The position numbers and the translations under genes were made by a program. Shown piece after piece: positions 26,400 to 36,663 of a DNA stretch of 64,000 bases. Within the stretch, counting starts at the first letter, position 1; each line of letters starts with the position of its first letter. This DNA comes from Polyodon spathula (Eukaryota; Chordata; Actinopteri; Acipenseriformes; Polyodontidae), in the NCBI RefSeq assembly GCF_017654505.1, contig NC_054537.1, forward strand, positions 75,297,118 to 75,361,117. Reading direction: 5' to 3'. The notes beneath the pieces are model-generated. The model was not told the DNA's origin. It ran no database searches and was given only the letters and a program-made list of their open reading frames with translations.

Positions 26400-26700
26400 C
26401 AGGGTTTTGAGGATCCACAACATTCAGTCTGTAGAACCTAGTAAAGGTATGGGGAGTAGCCCACACCACTGCATTGCAAATGTGCTTGACAGATGCACCC
26501 TGGAATAAAACTTGCAAAGCTCACTGACAAAAAATTGTTCAAACTGCCTCCTACTTTTCGTCCGGTCAACATAGTAAGCCAGGGCCCGCACTGGGCAAAG
26601 CGTATGGAGCTGGTCATATTAAGCAAGAAAGCCACTGAGCAATAAATATTCCAGATCAGTTGAATGCATGGGTTCAAATGGATGCTTCATGAGTGCATTA
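26400..26700 (-). pseudogene. DIRS tyrosine recombinase, C-terminal fragment
   Basis: Minus-strand frames give LNVLNALMKHPFEPMHSTDL, a region CPVRALAYYVDRTK followed by FVSFAS, and after frameshifts HICNAVVWATPHTFTRFYRL. The last piece carries the terminal active-site neighbourhood (W..P.TF.RFY) of the DIRS YR, including a candidate catalytic tyrosine. Several frameshifts make it inactive. Confidence 0.72.
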
Positions 26701-26734
26701 AGCACGTTTAGTCTCCAGCGAGGAATAAATGTCA

Positions 26735-27010
26735 TTCTGCACTAAGAAGGACCTGGAGTAAAACCCTTCCCCCAACTGGAGGGTGTCTATCATATGACTA
26801 GCCCGTTTCTGCAGCAGAGCTGCTACCTCCTGAAACACCACAGAAGCATCTTGCGGGTCCGTGACTGATGTTGTAGTCATGCCATGAAAGGGAGGGGGAC
26901 CATGCTTGAACTGCCGGTTTGAGTGGTAGGAAGCACCCAGATATCCGTGGTACACTGATGCCAATATACCAGACGGCTCCCTGAAAAAAGGGCCCTGAGC
27001 CTGTGGCAGC
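26735..27010 (-). pseudogene. DIRS reverse transcriptase, N-terminal fragment
   Basis: The minus-strand peptide includes GYLGASYHSNRQFKHGPPPF, then GMTTTSVTDPQDASVVFQEV and AALLQKRA, then GFYSRSFLV. This matches the entry to the RT domain of fish DIRS elements (hydrophobic GY..QF...PPPF.G, then LR.E...LL.KGAI...GFYS..F.V). The FADD-type catalytic box is not reached; the frame stops and recombinase sequence follows. Confidence 0.8.
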
Positions 27011-27540
27011 AAACTCCTAGGGCTGCTGTTTGCCTTTTAGCTTGGCCTGAAGCTTCTGTCTCTGTACAGGGTGGCGGAACCTATTAAAGCCTTCGTGGTG
27101 AGCAGTCAAGGGCCGGTTCCAAACATCACTTCTGGCAGCAGGCGCAGCCAGCTGTGTCGGCCTTTGAGGCAGCCGGGGTCTAGGGCGACAGTTTGCCGCT
27201 AGTTTGCGGACTGGAGGTGGTCACTTGGGAAGCAGACGAACCAGCTCCATTGTGGATTCCCGCATGCAGTGAGAGATGCCCTGGTGTAATCGGGGCATCC
27301 AATGGCGGTGCTTTGTCCCCGTCAGGCAAGCATGCCTGGGAAAGCCAAAGCTGCCTACCTGTTGAGATTTGATACACGGAGCAGGTTCTTATTAACCAGG
27401 CAAAGCTCATCCAGCTGTTGTGGTGAGTGTGGTGAATGATTAAGGTCAACACAGAATCTGGAATGGCTCAAATTGCTATGAAATGGGAATCTTATTTCCA
27501 TCCTTGAATTGTTAATTTTTGTACAGCTATGGCTGACAGG

Positions 27541-27799
27541 TGACAAGGGTGTTTTTCCATTTTTTTACACCATTTTGACAGTTTTTTTTTTAAATGTTTT
27601 ACTTTTTTAATTTTACTATAGTAAAATTACTTTTACTATAGACTCACCTGTTTGTATGGAACCACCTAGCAACAATCACCATGGATGTGAAGTCACCCTA
27701 AAGAAGTGCATAGAATAAAGCAAAGGCAGAATAATGCATACTTGAGACAAACAGGTACATGTAATTATACTTTTATTCATAATCTCATCTCATTAACTT
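27541..27799. other. AT-rich intronic spacer
   Basis: A partial local duplication (TTTTACTATAG/TAAAATTA) lies near 27610-27640. Nothing else recognised. Confidence 0.5.
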
Positions 27800-27825
27800 A
27801 CTCCAATGTTTATCGTTCATTTTTA

Positions 27826-27911
27826 TTGTCCTTTCGCTATAACGAATCCCTTGATATAATGAACAAAAGGCTGGGACCCCAACAGGTTAATTATAGCGGC
27901 GGTGTACTGTA
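27826..27911. mobile_element. pogo/Tigger-type MITE remnant
   Basis: Opposed ends read TTTCGCTATAACGAA on the left and, inverted, CAGTACACCGCCGCTATAA on the right. They enclose a short body with GCTGGGACCCCAACAGG. The CGCTATAA words match the ends of the 63654-63700 palindrome, so both belong to pogo-type families. Confidence 0.65.
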
Positions 27912-28504
27912 ATATATATATCCTGCTACTGTGTATAAATTCAAGTATAAATAAATTAAAATGTGGACTATAGTTATTCCATGCTTTCAGATGCCTTCCC
28001 TCAGGTTGGTAAGACAATGGTGAGAGGAAATTAAGAACAAGAATCACCAACCAACTCACCGTACAAAGAATGCCAGCCTCACCAGGCAGGCAAGGCAAGC
28101 TGTTGTTCTATATCACAATTAAAAATTAGAAACACTTCATTTGTAAACACTTTGTTGTATCTTTGCAGGCATCTGCTGTTCCAATACTGCAGTCAGGTCT
28201 CATTTGAGCAGGCTTTGTTCTCTCTAAAAGTTAATCTTCAATCATTTTGAATAGAATTTGAGTTTTCTAACATCTCACTAACTATGACTTCTATGTAAAA
28301 CAAAATGTTCTTTATTAACTTTTGAAAATACTAAACAAAAATAGGCTTCTGTGCTTTAAATGTACAATTCACAGTTATCATTTACAACACTGTATAAGGA
28401 CCTTTCACTATTTCACAGTTTTTAATATTTCACAGTTTTGTTAGTTATGGAGATTGTGAAATAACAATGAAACACTATACTTGCAATTCATATGATTTGA
28501 CAAG

Positions 28505-28661
28505 ATATGAGACTAGAGTATGTGAATTATGTATCAACTGCCAAGTCACTTACAACAATGTCTCACCCGAAAGACTCAGGGTCGCATAATGAGCTGGGAC
28601 TTAAACTGGTGACCTGCAGGTTACAAGCCCGTTTCTTTAGCCACTAGACCACAGAGCCTCC
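28505..28661 (-). repeat. tRNA-derived SINE
   Basis: The head starts GGAGGCTCTGTGGTCTAGTGG, containing an A-box-like TGGTCTAGTGG. A B-box-like GGTCACCAGTTTAAGTCC follows about 40 bp on. The body includes GCGACCCTGAG, TTTCGGGTGAGAC and GTAAGTGACTTGGCAG. From memory this resembles abundant sturgeon or paddlefish SINEs. It is diverged and its 3' tail is lost. It is not a functional tRNA, because the cloverleaf 3' half does not pair. Confidence 0.8.
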
Positions 28662-29430
28662 TTGAGAGCAATGTAACCAAACAAGTTCTGCTTCTTTCTT
28701 GAACCTCCCAATATTGATAACTGAGCAAACATACTATATCTATTACAATACAATTCTGAAACTTTCTAATACCAAATAAAACTAAAATGCAGACATTATT
28801 GAATTCATTAAAGACTACCACACAGTGTTCACATTAAAAACACTTCTAAAGTTGATTCCAACATTTCAAAGATAAAAATAAATAAATACTGTCTCAGGCA
28901 GAGATCTCTGCATAATGACAAATGTCTAAGTTGCTCAGCTGTTTGTAACAATTATTCTTTAATGCATGCCTTTGAAATTAATCACAATGCTTATTTTCAT
29001 TTGCTTTTGTGAAATAAAAAACAAATATTCAGATTTTGAAAAGAAGATTCACATATGCACATGAGTCTAAATGGAAATGAAAGACAAGTAACAAAACAAA
29101 CCCTTAGACGGTTTAACCTTTCCTTTAGAATCTTAACATGATAGTCTACAGTACAAGTGACAACAACTGATGTTTGAAGAGGGTGGTACTGTACTTATGT
29201 TATCAAGTACTGTTGTATGTCAACCCGTATATTTTTTGCCACACTGTATATAAAAATTGAAAACCAGAATTATATTTGTAAACATGCAGGATAGAACGAT
29301 TCCATAAATTGACACATTCAATAACTTGAAATAAAAAAGTTTCACCACAATTGAATAAGACATTTTCTCTACATAAAAATAAAAGTGTGACATAAGTGAA
29401 TACAATAGCATTATAATATAATAATGTTCA
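28662..29430. other. intronic stretch, no gene seen
   Basis: AT-rich sequence between the SINE and a hAT remnant. No recognised feature. Confidence 0.5.
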
Positions 29431-29439
29431 ATTGGCTAA

Positions 29440-31545
29440 AATTTCAGAACCAGGGATCAGTGAAATGTCTTCGACTTTTTCAAATGATGACAAATGATGA
29501 CAAATGATACTCGTGCGTTATCCAACCTCCCTCATTGCTTTGCGGCTCACGGGTAGTCGAAACACAAGTGGCTGGAATATAGCATTTCAAAAAACGCAAT
29601 TTTCTGTAAAATGTGTAGACATTTCAGTGATTCATCAATTGCAGATAAGCTCAGCCGTGGTTTTAATGACTGGAAACACATGCACATGGCCTGTAGAAGG
29701 CATGAATCGAGTAAAGCTCATGCAGTAGCGGTTCGATAGTTATAGAGAGTGGCAGCAGTCAGGCAGTGGAAATGTTTTTCATCAGTTAAATAGGGAGGCT
29801 GCGAGTGCTCGATTAATTGAAATCAAGCACATTAAGGTCGTTCTTGATATTGTAATGTTCTGTGTGAAACAACAAACAGCTCTCTGTGGGCACAGGGAGA
29901 ACAATGACACCCTTAACAGGGAGAACTTTCTCGAACTTTTTCAACTGCTCTGCAAGTATGACCCAGAAATCAAAAGCCGACTAGAAGTGCTTCCGAAAAA
30001 TACAACAATTCAAGTCACGAAATTCAAAACGATCTAGTTGAAGCTGCAGCCTCTTTGCTTCTTCGTAAAATCAGGCAGGAATTGCACAAAGCCTCAAACA
30101 CATACTATTCTGTTCTTGCGGGTGAATGCAAAGACAAGTCCAAAAAGGAGCTTGTGGCTGTATGCTTGAGATACATGTACAAAGGAGTGATGAAAGAGAG
30201 AGCTGTAGGTTTACTGGACACAGCTGAGATGACGGCAGAGGGAATATCTGCGAAAATAATTCAAGTTTTGGAAAGTTGGATCCCTAGTTGTGTGTTGGCT
30301 TCAGTTTCGATGGGGAGTTTGTCATGTCTGGGGATAAGGGGGGAGTACAAGTCATTTTGAAACGCAAATTTCCACAAACTACATATGTTCACTGTAATTC
30401 TCACTGCCTGAACCTGGTGCTTTCTGCGGTTGCAAAAATGTCTGCAGACATTACCACATTTTTTTGAGACCGTGAATGCGTTGCACTCTTTCATGACTGG
30501 GTCATACAGGCATGCTCGTTTTAGAGATTCAGAAAGAGGTGCATCCCAGTCGCCAGTGTCTTGAGCTTGAGCAGGGGGTAGATACATGCTGGAGTTCCAG
30601 TTCCAGTGCGGTGAGCAAGATACTCAGCCTTTTTGATGTTATTTTAGAAGCGCTAATGTAGTTTGCAGAAGGTGGGGGGCAGACCAAGTTGGAGGCAGTC
30701 TCTTCTCCAGCAAATTCAAACAAACAAAAAAAAAAAATGACTTGTTTTATTTGGGAAACTTTGAAATGTCTGACTTTGAGTGCAACCATATCTGTCACAG
30801 ACTGAGAGATTTAACTGAGGACCTGAAGGATAGTTTGACAGACTTAAGAGGTAGTGAAAAAAATGGTTTCAGCAAGGTTCTGACTAACAAATGATCGAAT
30901 GGAAAAAACTGAATCGAAAACAGGGACATCGCATTCTCTTGTAAACGAAAACTACCCAGACGGTATGAGGATTCAGTGGCAACTTCTTCTTTGGGAAAAT
31001 CGACTAGGGGGCGATGTGACAACGACCTGCGAGCTATTTGGAAACAAATTCTGGACTGCTAACTCTACGAAATAAACATCCGCTTTCAAAATGATTCAAA
31101 CGGCCCCATGAAATCCGCTGGAGCACTCCTGCCGACATCCGCGACATTCGGCCACACAGACTCAATTCAGTGTGTAACTTGTTCGGTATCAATTGGGGGA
31201 AGCGGAACTGTCAGTATTTTTCCAACAATTGAGGCAAAAGGCAACAGGGGGAAACAATTTCCAACTCTAGTTGACGTTTTGGACTGCTGCAACAGAGATA
31301 TTTTTCCAAATGTACATTATTTTTTAAAGATTTTGCTCACACTGCCAATGGCAACGTGCACAGTGGAACGGATCTTCTCAAGTGTAAACAAAATCAAATC
31401 AGCCGCCAGGAGCTTGGTGCTTACAGCTTGCTTAAATTTGCTGTCTCTGTTATCATCTGTTATCACTTGTGTGATTCTATGAACTATGACGAAAACATCA
31501 CCATCTTCAAAAGCAAGCCCCGCCAGCTACTTCTGTGAAGCAGTC
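29440..31545 (+). pseudogene. hAT transposase remnant, ZMYM1-like/TTF-type
   Basis: Frames broken by many stops preserve the whole transposase order. First a TTF-type zinc-finger neighbourhood (SGWNIAFQKTQFSVKCVDIS, then DWKHMHMACRRHESSKAHA, 29560-29730). Next a DUF4371-like centre (GECKDKSKKELVAVCLRYMY; ERAVGLLDTAEMTAEGIS; 30055-30260), then GDKGGVQVILKRKFPQ in another frame (30330-30370) and HCNSHCLNLVL (30390-30420). The dimerisation domain follows at 31330-31540 (LTLPMATCTVERIFSSVNKI; IFKSKPRQL). Related proteins act by cut-and-paste with 8-bp target duplication. This copy is inactive. Element ends were not resolved. Confidence 0.88.
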
Positions 31546-32709
31546 ATCTGACTGAAATCAACTACTGTAAGTACCTACATGTAATTTTATCAACTTGAAT
31601 TCAGACGAACTAATGCAGCTGAGATGTGTGTTATCCTCAACTCATGCCTCTATTCCTGTTTTGTTTTTGTCCCCACAGAACTGTGTCAGTCTTTTTTTAA
31701 GCTCATTATAAGGGAAGTAACATTCACTTTAATAGTCACTGTATGAGAGCTTTTTTACTTTAAGCTTACTCTGGGAAGTCAAATAATTTTTTGAGAGTTT
31801 TTTGTCAGAAACTAGTCACTTGCTTTATGTGTAGCCATGACTTGTAGCTAGCTAACATTATGGAATGTGTGGTGCTATGCCTGTTGGTGAGGCTTTAGAG
31901 CTAGTGGTAAATCGGATTTCAGACTGTCAAAATATTTTGGTAAAGTGTGTATTCTTGGAGAATATGGTGCTATTTCTGATAGTTAAGTTTTTTCCTAGCT
32001 AGATTAATATAATGAGATCAGAATTTAAATTGGCAGCTGTTTTGTTGGTTATTTATTAAGTTTAACAAAGTAAGTTGATAGGGTGTGCTTTTTTTTTGTC
32101 TGACTTTCGCCTGCTTTAACAACTCTGTTTACAAAATATTTTCTGCAAAGTATGTTAAAGTGATGTGGTCTTGAAATCTAAACGCTGTATTAATGTTGTA
32201 TTTGATCACATGTTGGCAGTGTGTAACAGTTCAGTTTATTAGAATAAACTACGGTGGACTACGTTTTTCATTTTTCTGCTGGCTGGTGCAGAAAATGTGT
32301 ATAACATCTTTGAATTGGGGCAAAACATTAAGAAGACAAGAAAAGCATTGTCAGTCAGAATAGAATAATAATTCTTCTGCTGCTGGTGGCTTAAGGGGAC
32401 CCCAAGACCTCTGCTTTTGTTCTACCGAAGCAAATATGAAACTCAATTTCATCAACAATGTTGACGATTTATCCTGATTAAAAGTTATTATACAACAACA
32501 GACCTGTGCTATCCTATTGTTTTCTATGGAGGCAGACATTCTATTATTACTCAATAATGGAATGGCTAAGATGATACTTTTTAATACACCTTTTCTAAAC
32601 CACTGTTTACTAATGAAACACTTTAAACTGAAGTTTTGGCCCTACAGTGTTTGGTTCAGACAAAAGTGGTAACTAACTAACTAACTTCAAATAGCTGTAG
32701 TACAACAGT
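31546..32709. other. intronic stretch, probable hAT 3' flank
   Basis: Slightly T-rich, without ORFs. The first few hundred bases may be the 3' untranslated part of the preceding hAT, but no terminal inverted repeat was identified. Confidence 0.45.
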
Positions 32710-32821
32710 GATAATGGCATTGCTGTGGCATGTTCCTTGGTAATAAGGGAACTCTCTTGTTCAAACAGTTCATAGTAATTTCATTATTACCTTGTATCAT
32801 GCCACAGCAATACCATTATTC
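32710..32821. repeat. 112-bp imperfect hairpin
   Basis: Arms 32710-32746 and 32784-32821 are inverted copies (core GCTGTGGCATG). About 30 of 37 positions pair, around a loop of about 37 bases. It is non-coding. It may be a small MITE or a precursor-like hairpin. Confidence 0.75.
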
Positions 32822-35170
32822 TTTAATGTGAACAATATAAACTAACATTGCTACGAAAATCATACACAGACATTTATCAACAGATTTGTAAACAATGGAC
32901 CTGTGTTAATACTAACATAAACTGAATTAAATATCAGATTGGCCCTTACAAGGCCATGTGGGAACCTCAGTTTCAGAAATGTGACATACAATGTTTGGTA
33001 ATAACACAGGTGATTTTCTAGCATTGGGGGTTTTATACTGTTGTCAAACAGAAACTATGGACCTGGTAAAGCATCTGCTCAAAAGGTAAAGACACTATTT
33101 ATGAAGCTGTTACTCCTCCCTCTAAAAAGTTTCCAGTTTAAAAGCAATACACATATTGCAGAGGGCTGAAAGGGCCTGAGCTTGTCGAGTTTGATGATTC
33201 ACCCAATCATCACAAATATTTGTGTGGTGTAATCCAAAGATTTTTGAGTAATTTGATTTGTACACATCAGAAGGTGTCATGGCATGCATGTGACAGAGTG
33301 CGGGTGTGGACGTCTGTCATAATAAATCCTATTTAGGTTCAATCGTTATAAACATACAACTGAAGGAGCTTCACTGAACCACAGAAAAGGAGAGAGTGCA
33401 CACAGAGCTATTGGCAGAACACAGAAGACAGAATGTCAGATTTCATACTCAGCAGACATCTACAACAACTGATGCCTTGTAGTCAGAGGCTGTTAAATTA
33501 CCTGTGAAGGGCTACCGGCAGCCCTGAACATTTTCTTCATTGTTTATTTAGTTCCAAAAGGCTCTTGCTCTTTGTGCTGATTGCTCTAGCTGACAGCACA
33601 GGAAATCTGGATTTTGTAAACAGGGTGCTGCTGTATTGAATTACAGGTAACAAGTGTGAAATCAACCTGCTGGGGCTGGACCTCTGCAAGGAAACCTCAG
33701 TGCAGATACAGGATGAGGATGGAAAATGAGGCCCAAATATAGGAAATCAATTGCAGTTGATACCATCAGTGGAGAAATGTTCAACTGCACATGTTACCCA
33801 TTTTCTTCAGTGCCACCCACAAACCTTGACCTGGCTTAAAAAATGTTGAGGTTTGTTCCAAATGTTTGACAATTATGATATTTTTAGAAGTACTTTATAT
33901 ATAAAACCAGAATTTAAATGACAGACCATGCATCTATTTAGTATACTATATTTAGTATATCTAACTTTGAACACTAGCAGTATCTGTAATACTGAGACAC
34001 CATATATACTGAGTGTGCGTACAACAGCAGTGGACCACATTAATATATCGTTGCTATGTTTATTAATATAACCCCCTAAATGCTTTAACAGTGGCATTCA
34101 TCGATAGGTTTTCTCTCCTCTTTTAGCCCCCACGGAATCTTTAGGGCACAGTCCGGTCACTTAAGTCATAAAGTGCTGATCTGGTGCATTGGTTATGTAA
34201 CTTGTGGTTGTTGTTTTGATTTTATAGTTCTGGGAGAAAGGATGTCACAAAATGTATTGAAGAGAAGAAATGCAGCCTTGAGGATGCCACAGGTACTAAT
34301 ATGACAGCGATAATTACTTGTCTTTTGAAGAATCAGTTGAGCTCAACACTGATTTTAATACTGGCAGTGAGGAAAGAATTCTGTGCTCATCTAGCCCACA
34401 GTAAAAGCTGACAACAGGCAATGATGCTTTTACATCAGACAACAAATTTAACCTAGAGGTAAACAACATAACTGTACACAGTAAACTCACTACAGCTGGA
34501 CACTGTGTGATATGGAGGAGGATGTGTACAAACTTTCCACTGTAACACAACACTTCCAGAAGATAAACAAAACTGTTAACATTCTTTCTAATAAATATCC
34601 TGGTATAAAAAAAAATTAGCTGGTGGTGGTGTCCAAGTTTTTTATGGCTGGGGGGGTGGGGCCTACATAAATCACGGCAAGATCTGTGAAAAAATGCAGC
34701 TCAATTGCAACCAAAAGATGAAAAAAAATAACACATTGCAGAAATGTTGTTCTAGTACCTTAATAATGAAGGTAATTAAAAAAGCCTTACAAACAGTGTT
34801 TCATTTTTTTTAAATTTCATAACAATACCGATCTGAAATGGCAGAAACGTGAAACAACTAGCATTTTTTTGATTGGCAATTTTATATACATGTATAAGTA
34901 GTACATTTTACATTAAATCCCTTACAAAAAATCAAGTCCCGCAAACTTTGTAGACTGACCAGTGTATTTACAGTATTTCACAGTAAATCAAGTTGGAACA
35001 CAAAAGCCAGCACAGACATACCTGTAGATTAACAATTTACAGGCATTCAATTTTAAACAAAAATGTGCTCGCTACATTTTTCAGATACTGCCAAGCATGG
35101 TCTATAGCACTGACAGACATACCTTTTTTTGAAACTATTGCAGACTTTAGTTTTGTTTGTCTGTACAGGA
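32822..35170. other. intronic stretch, no gene seen
   Basis: No recognised exon. Region 34220-34560 has short open pieces without family similarity. Confidence 0.5.
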
Positions 35171-35375
35171 ACATGTGATCACTTCAGCATTCCCTAGGGC
35201 TTTTCCAGAAAATTGTTCTTCACTTAAGCGAACATGGTTTGTGAACTGCGTTTATTTACTACTGACTTTATTGTATTTTATAACTATTCTTGTCTGTAAT
35301 GTGATATTTTGTAACAACTGTAAGTCGTCCTGGATACATAAATAAATAAATAAATCAACAACAATAATAAACATA
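35171..35375 (+). repeat. non-LTR retrotransposon or SINE 3' tail
   Basis: The phrase TAACAACTGTAAGTCGTCCTGG runs into an AAATA-repeat tail. GTAAGTCGCCCTGGATAA is the common 3' end of L2-clade LINEs and their SINE partners in ray-finned fish. Only the tail is recognisable, and the 5' limit is a guess. Confidence 0.6.
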
Positions 35376-35533
35376 AAGTATTATTATATGTTTGTGCTGA
35401 TCATGCGGTTTGTTCAGTAACTTGTTCACAGTATGTACATAAGGCTTATTCAAAGTAATCAGTCTGCATCCAGTTGTTTGATTTCTACAACTTGTCATTC
35501 AAACTGGTGACTAGTTGCTTGTTGGGCTTACTG

Positions 35534-36655
35534 CAGTGTTGCACACACTTTTTAAATGCCGCCCCCCTTTTTTAATATACATTTTATCGCCCCCCTAAAT
35601 ACATACACGTATCACAAATTCAACATTTAAAATCAGTCTATCTTTTTTTTTTTTGTTCACTTAGCGAGTGAACAATTATTAGCTGACATGTTAAACCTGG
35701 GTTTCTAACAAGTAAATCAGTGAATTTAAATATTTTGTTTACTTGGCAAGTCAACATTTGGCTAACATTTCTAGAAAATAAATCAGTAAAAAAAATACAT
35801 GTAACTTAAAACTTTATTTTTGTTTACACTTTTACCTGACAGATAAATCTGAAAAATATTAATGTTCAGCAATTAAATCTTGGGTTTTCACAAAATAGCG
35901 AAGTGAACGACACAAATACAGCACAAGTACAAAGAAATGATGTAGCTAGTCATGAAAAGAAAAGGCTGTCTCCCTTTGCTCCTTTTGTGGAGACGAAATA
36001 AAATAAATAACACAAAATAGCATAGGCACACCACACACACACACAAAAGGAAACAGTTTGGGCAATACCACCAGCTTGTTGTGATTATTATTATTGTTCA
36101 ACATTACTAAAACAAAGAGCATCATTTTACAGAAATAGGAAACCATTGTGTGGAGCTCCCTGTCACTTTGACTAAAATTAAGGTGAAATAAAGAGAGTTA
36201 GACATACAATCAATTTCCAATTGTTCTGCTATTTCTTGATATGTGGCGTCCTTCTTTTTGTTGTCTTTATAACCACAGACACTGTCATCATAAAGAACAT
36301 TTTATTTTTTGACTTCAATAATTAAATTCTCATTGATGTCGATTTTTTTATTTTTATTTCTGTGGTAAACTCTGCATGAGCGAGACACAGTCTGACAACA
36401 ACTACCTTGTTGACCTTATTTCTGATTGGTCCACTGTTCACTGAAGTTTCACTGACACACTCGTCACTTAAATTTCTCTGGTTCTACAAGTACTAAAGTG
36501 ATCGTCAACAGCTTATTTGAAAGGTAAGAACTTGGCTTAATTAGCTGCAATTTATATATTAATGCAAGTTTGGGCAAAAAAAAATGGACTTCCCCTTTAG
36601 TCATAGTCTCGACCCCCTTAGTGACTCTCCACGCCCCCCAGTTTGCACACCACTA
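35534..36655. mobile_element. non-autonomous hAT element with 8-bp target duplication
   Basis: Ends CAGTGTTGCACAC and (inverted) TAGTGGTGTGCAAAC form inverted repeats followed by GCCCCCC-rich subterminal sequence on both sides. The 8-bp sequence GCTTACTG occurs immediately outside both ends (35526-35533 and 36656-36663), the hallmark of hAT insertion. The 1122-bp interior is AT-rich without transposase similarity, so it moved with help from another element. Confidence 0.92.
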
Positions 36656-36663
36656 GCTTACTG

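Larger units (their letters stand above)
26185..27540 (-). mobile_element. DIRS-like tyrosine-recombinase retroelement, collapsed
   Basis: Read on the minus strand it has, in order, a gag-like tail, the start of the reverse transcriptase, the end of the tyrosine recombinase and the terminal inverted repeat (26185-26240). The end shares CCATTAC.GAATGGG with the 5' end of the plus-strand DIRS at 51050, as inverted termini should. Most of the RT, the RNase H and the methylase-like parts are deleted. Confidence 0.8.

Noticed and set aside
28600..28661. Possible tRNA gene on the minus strand
   Set aside because: A- and B-box-like sequences are present but the acceptor and T arms do not close; the continuing body is that of a SINE.
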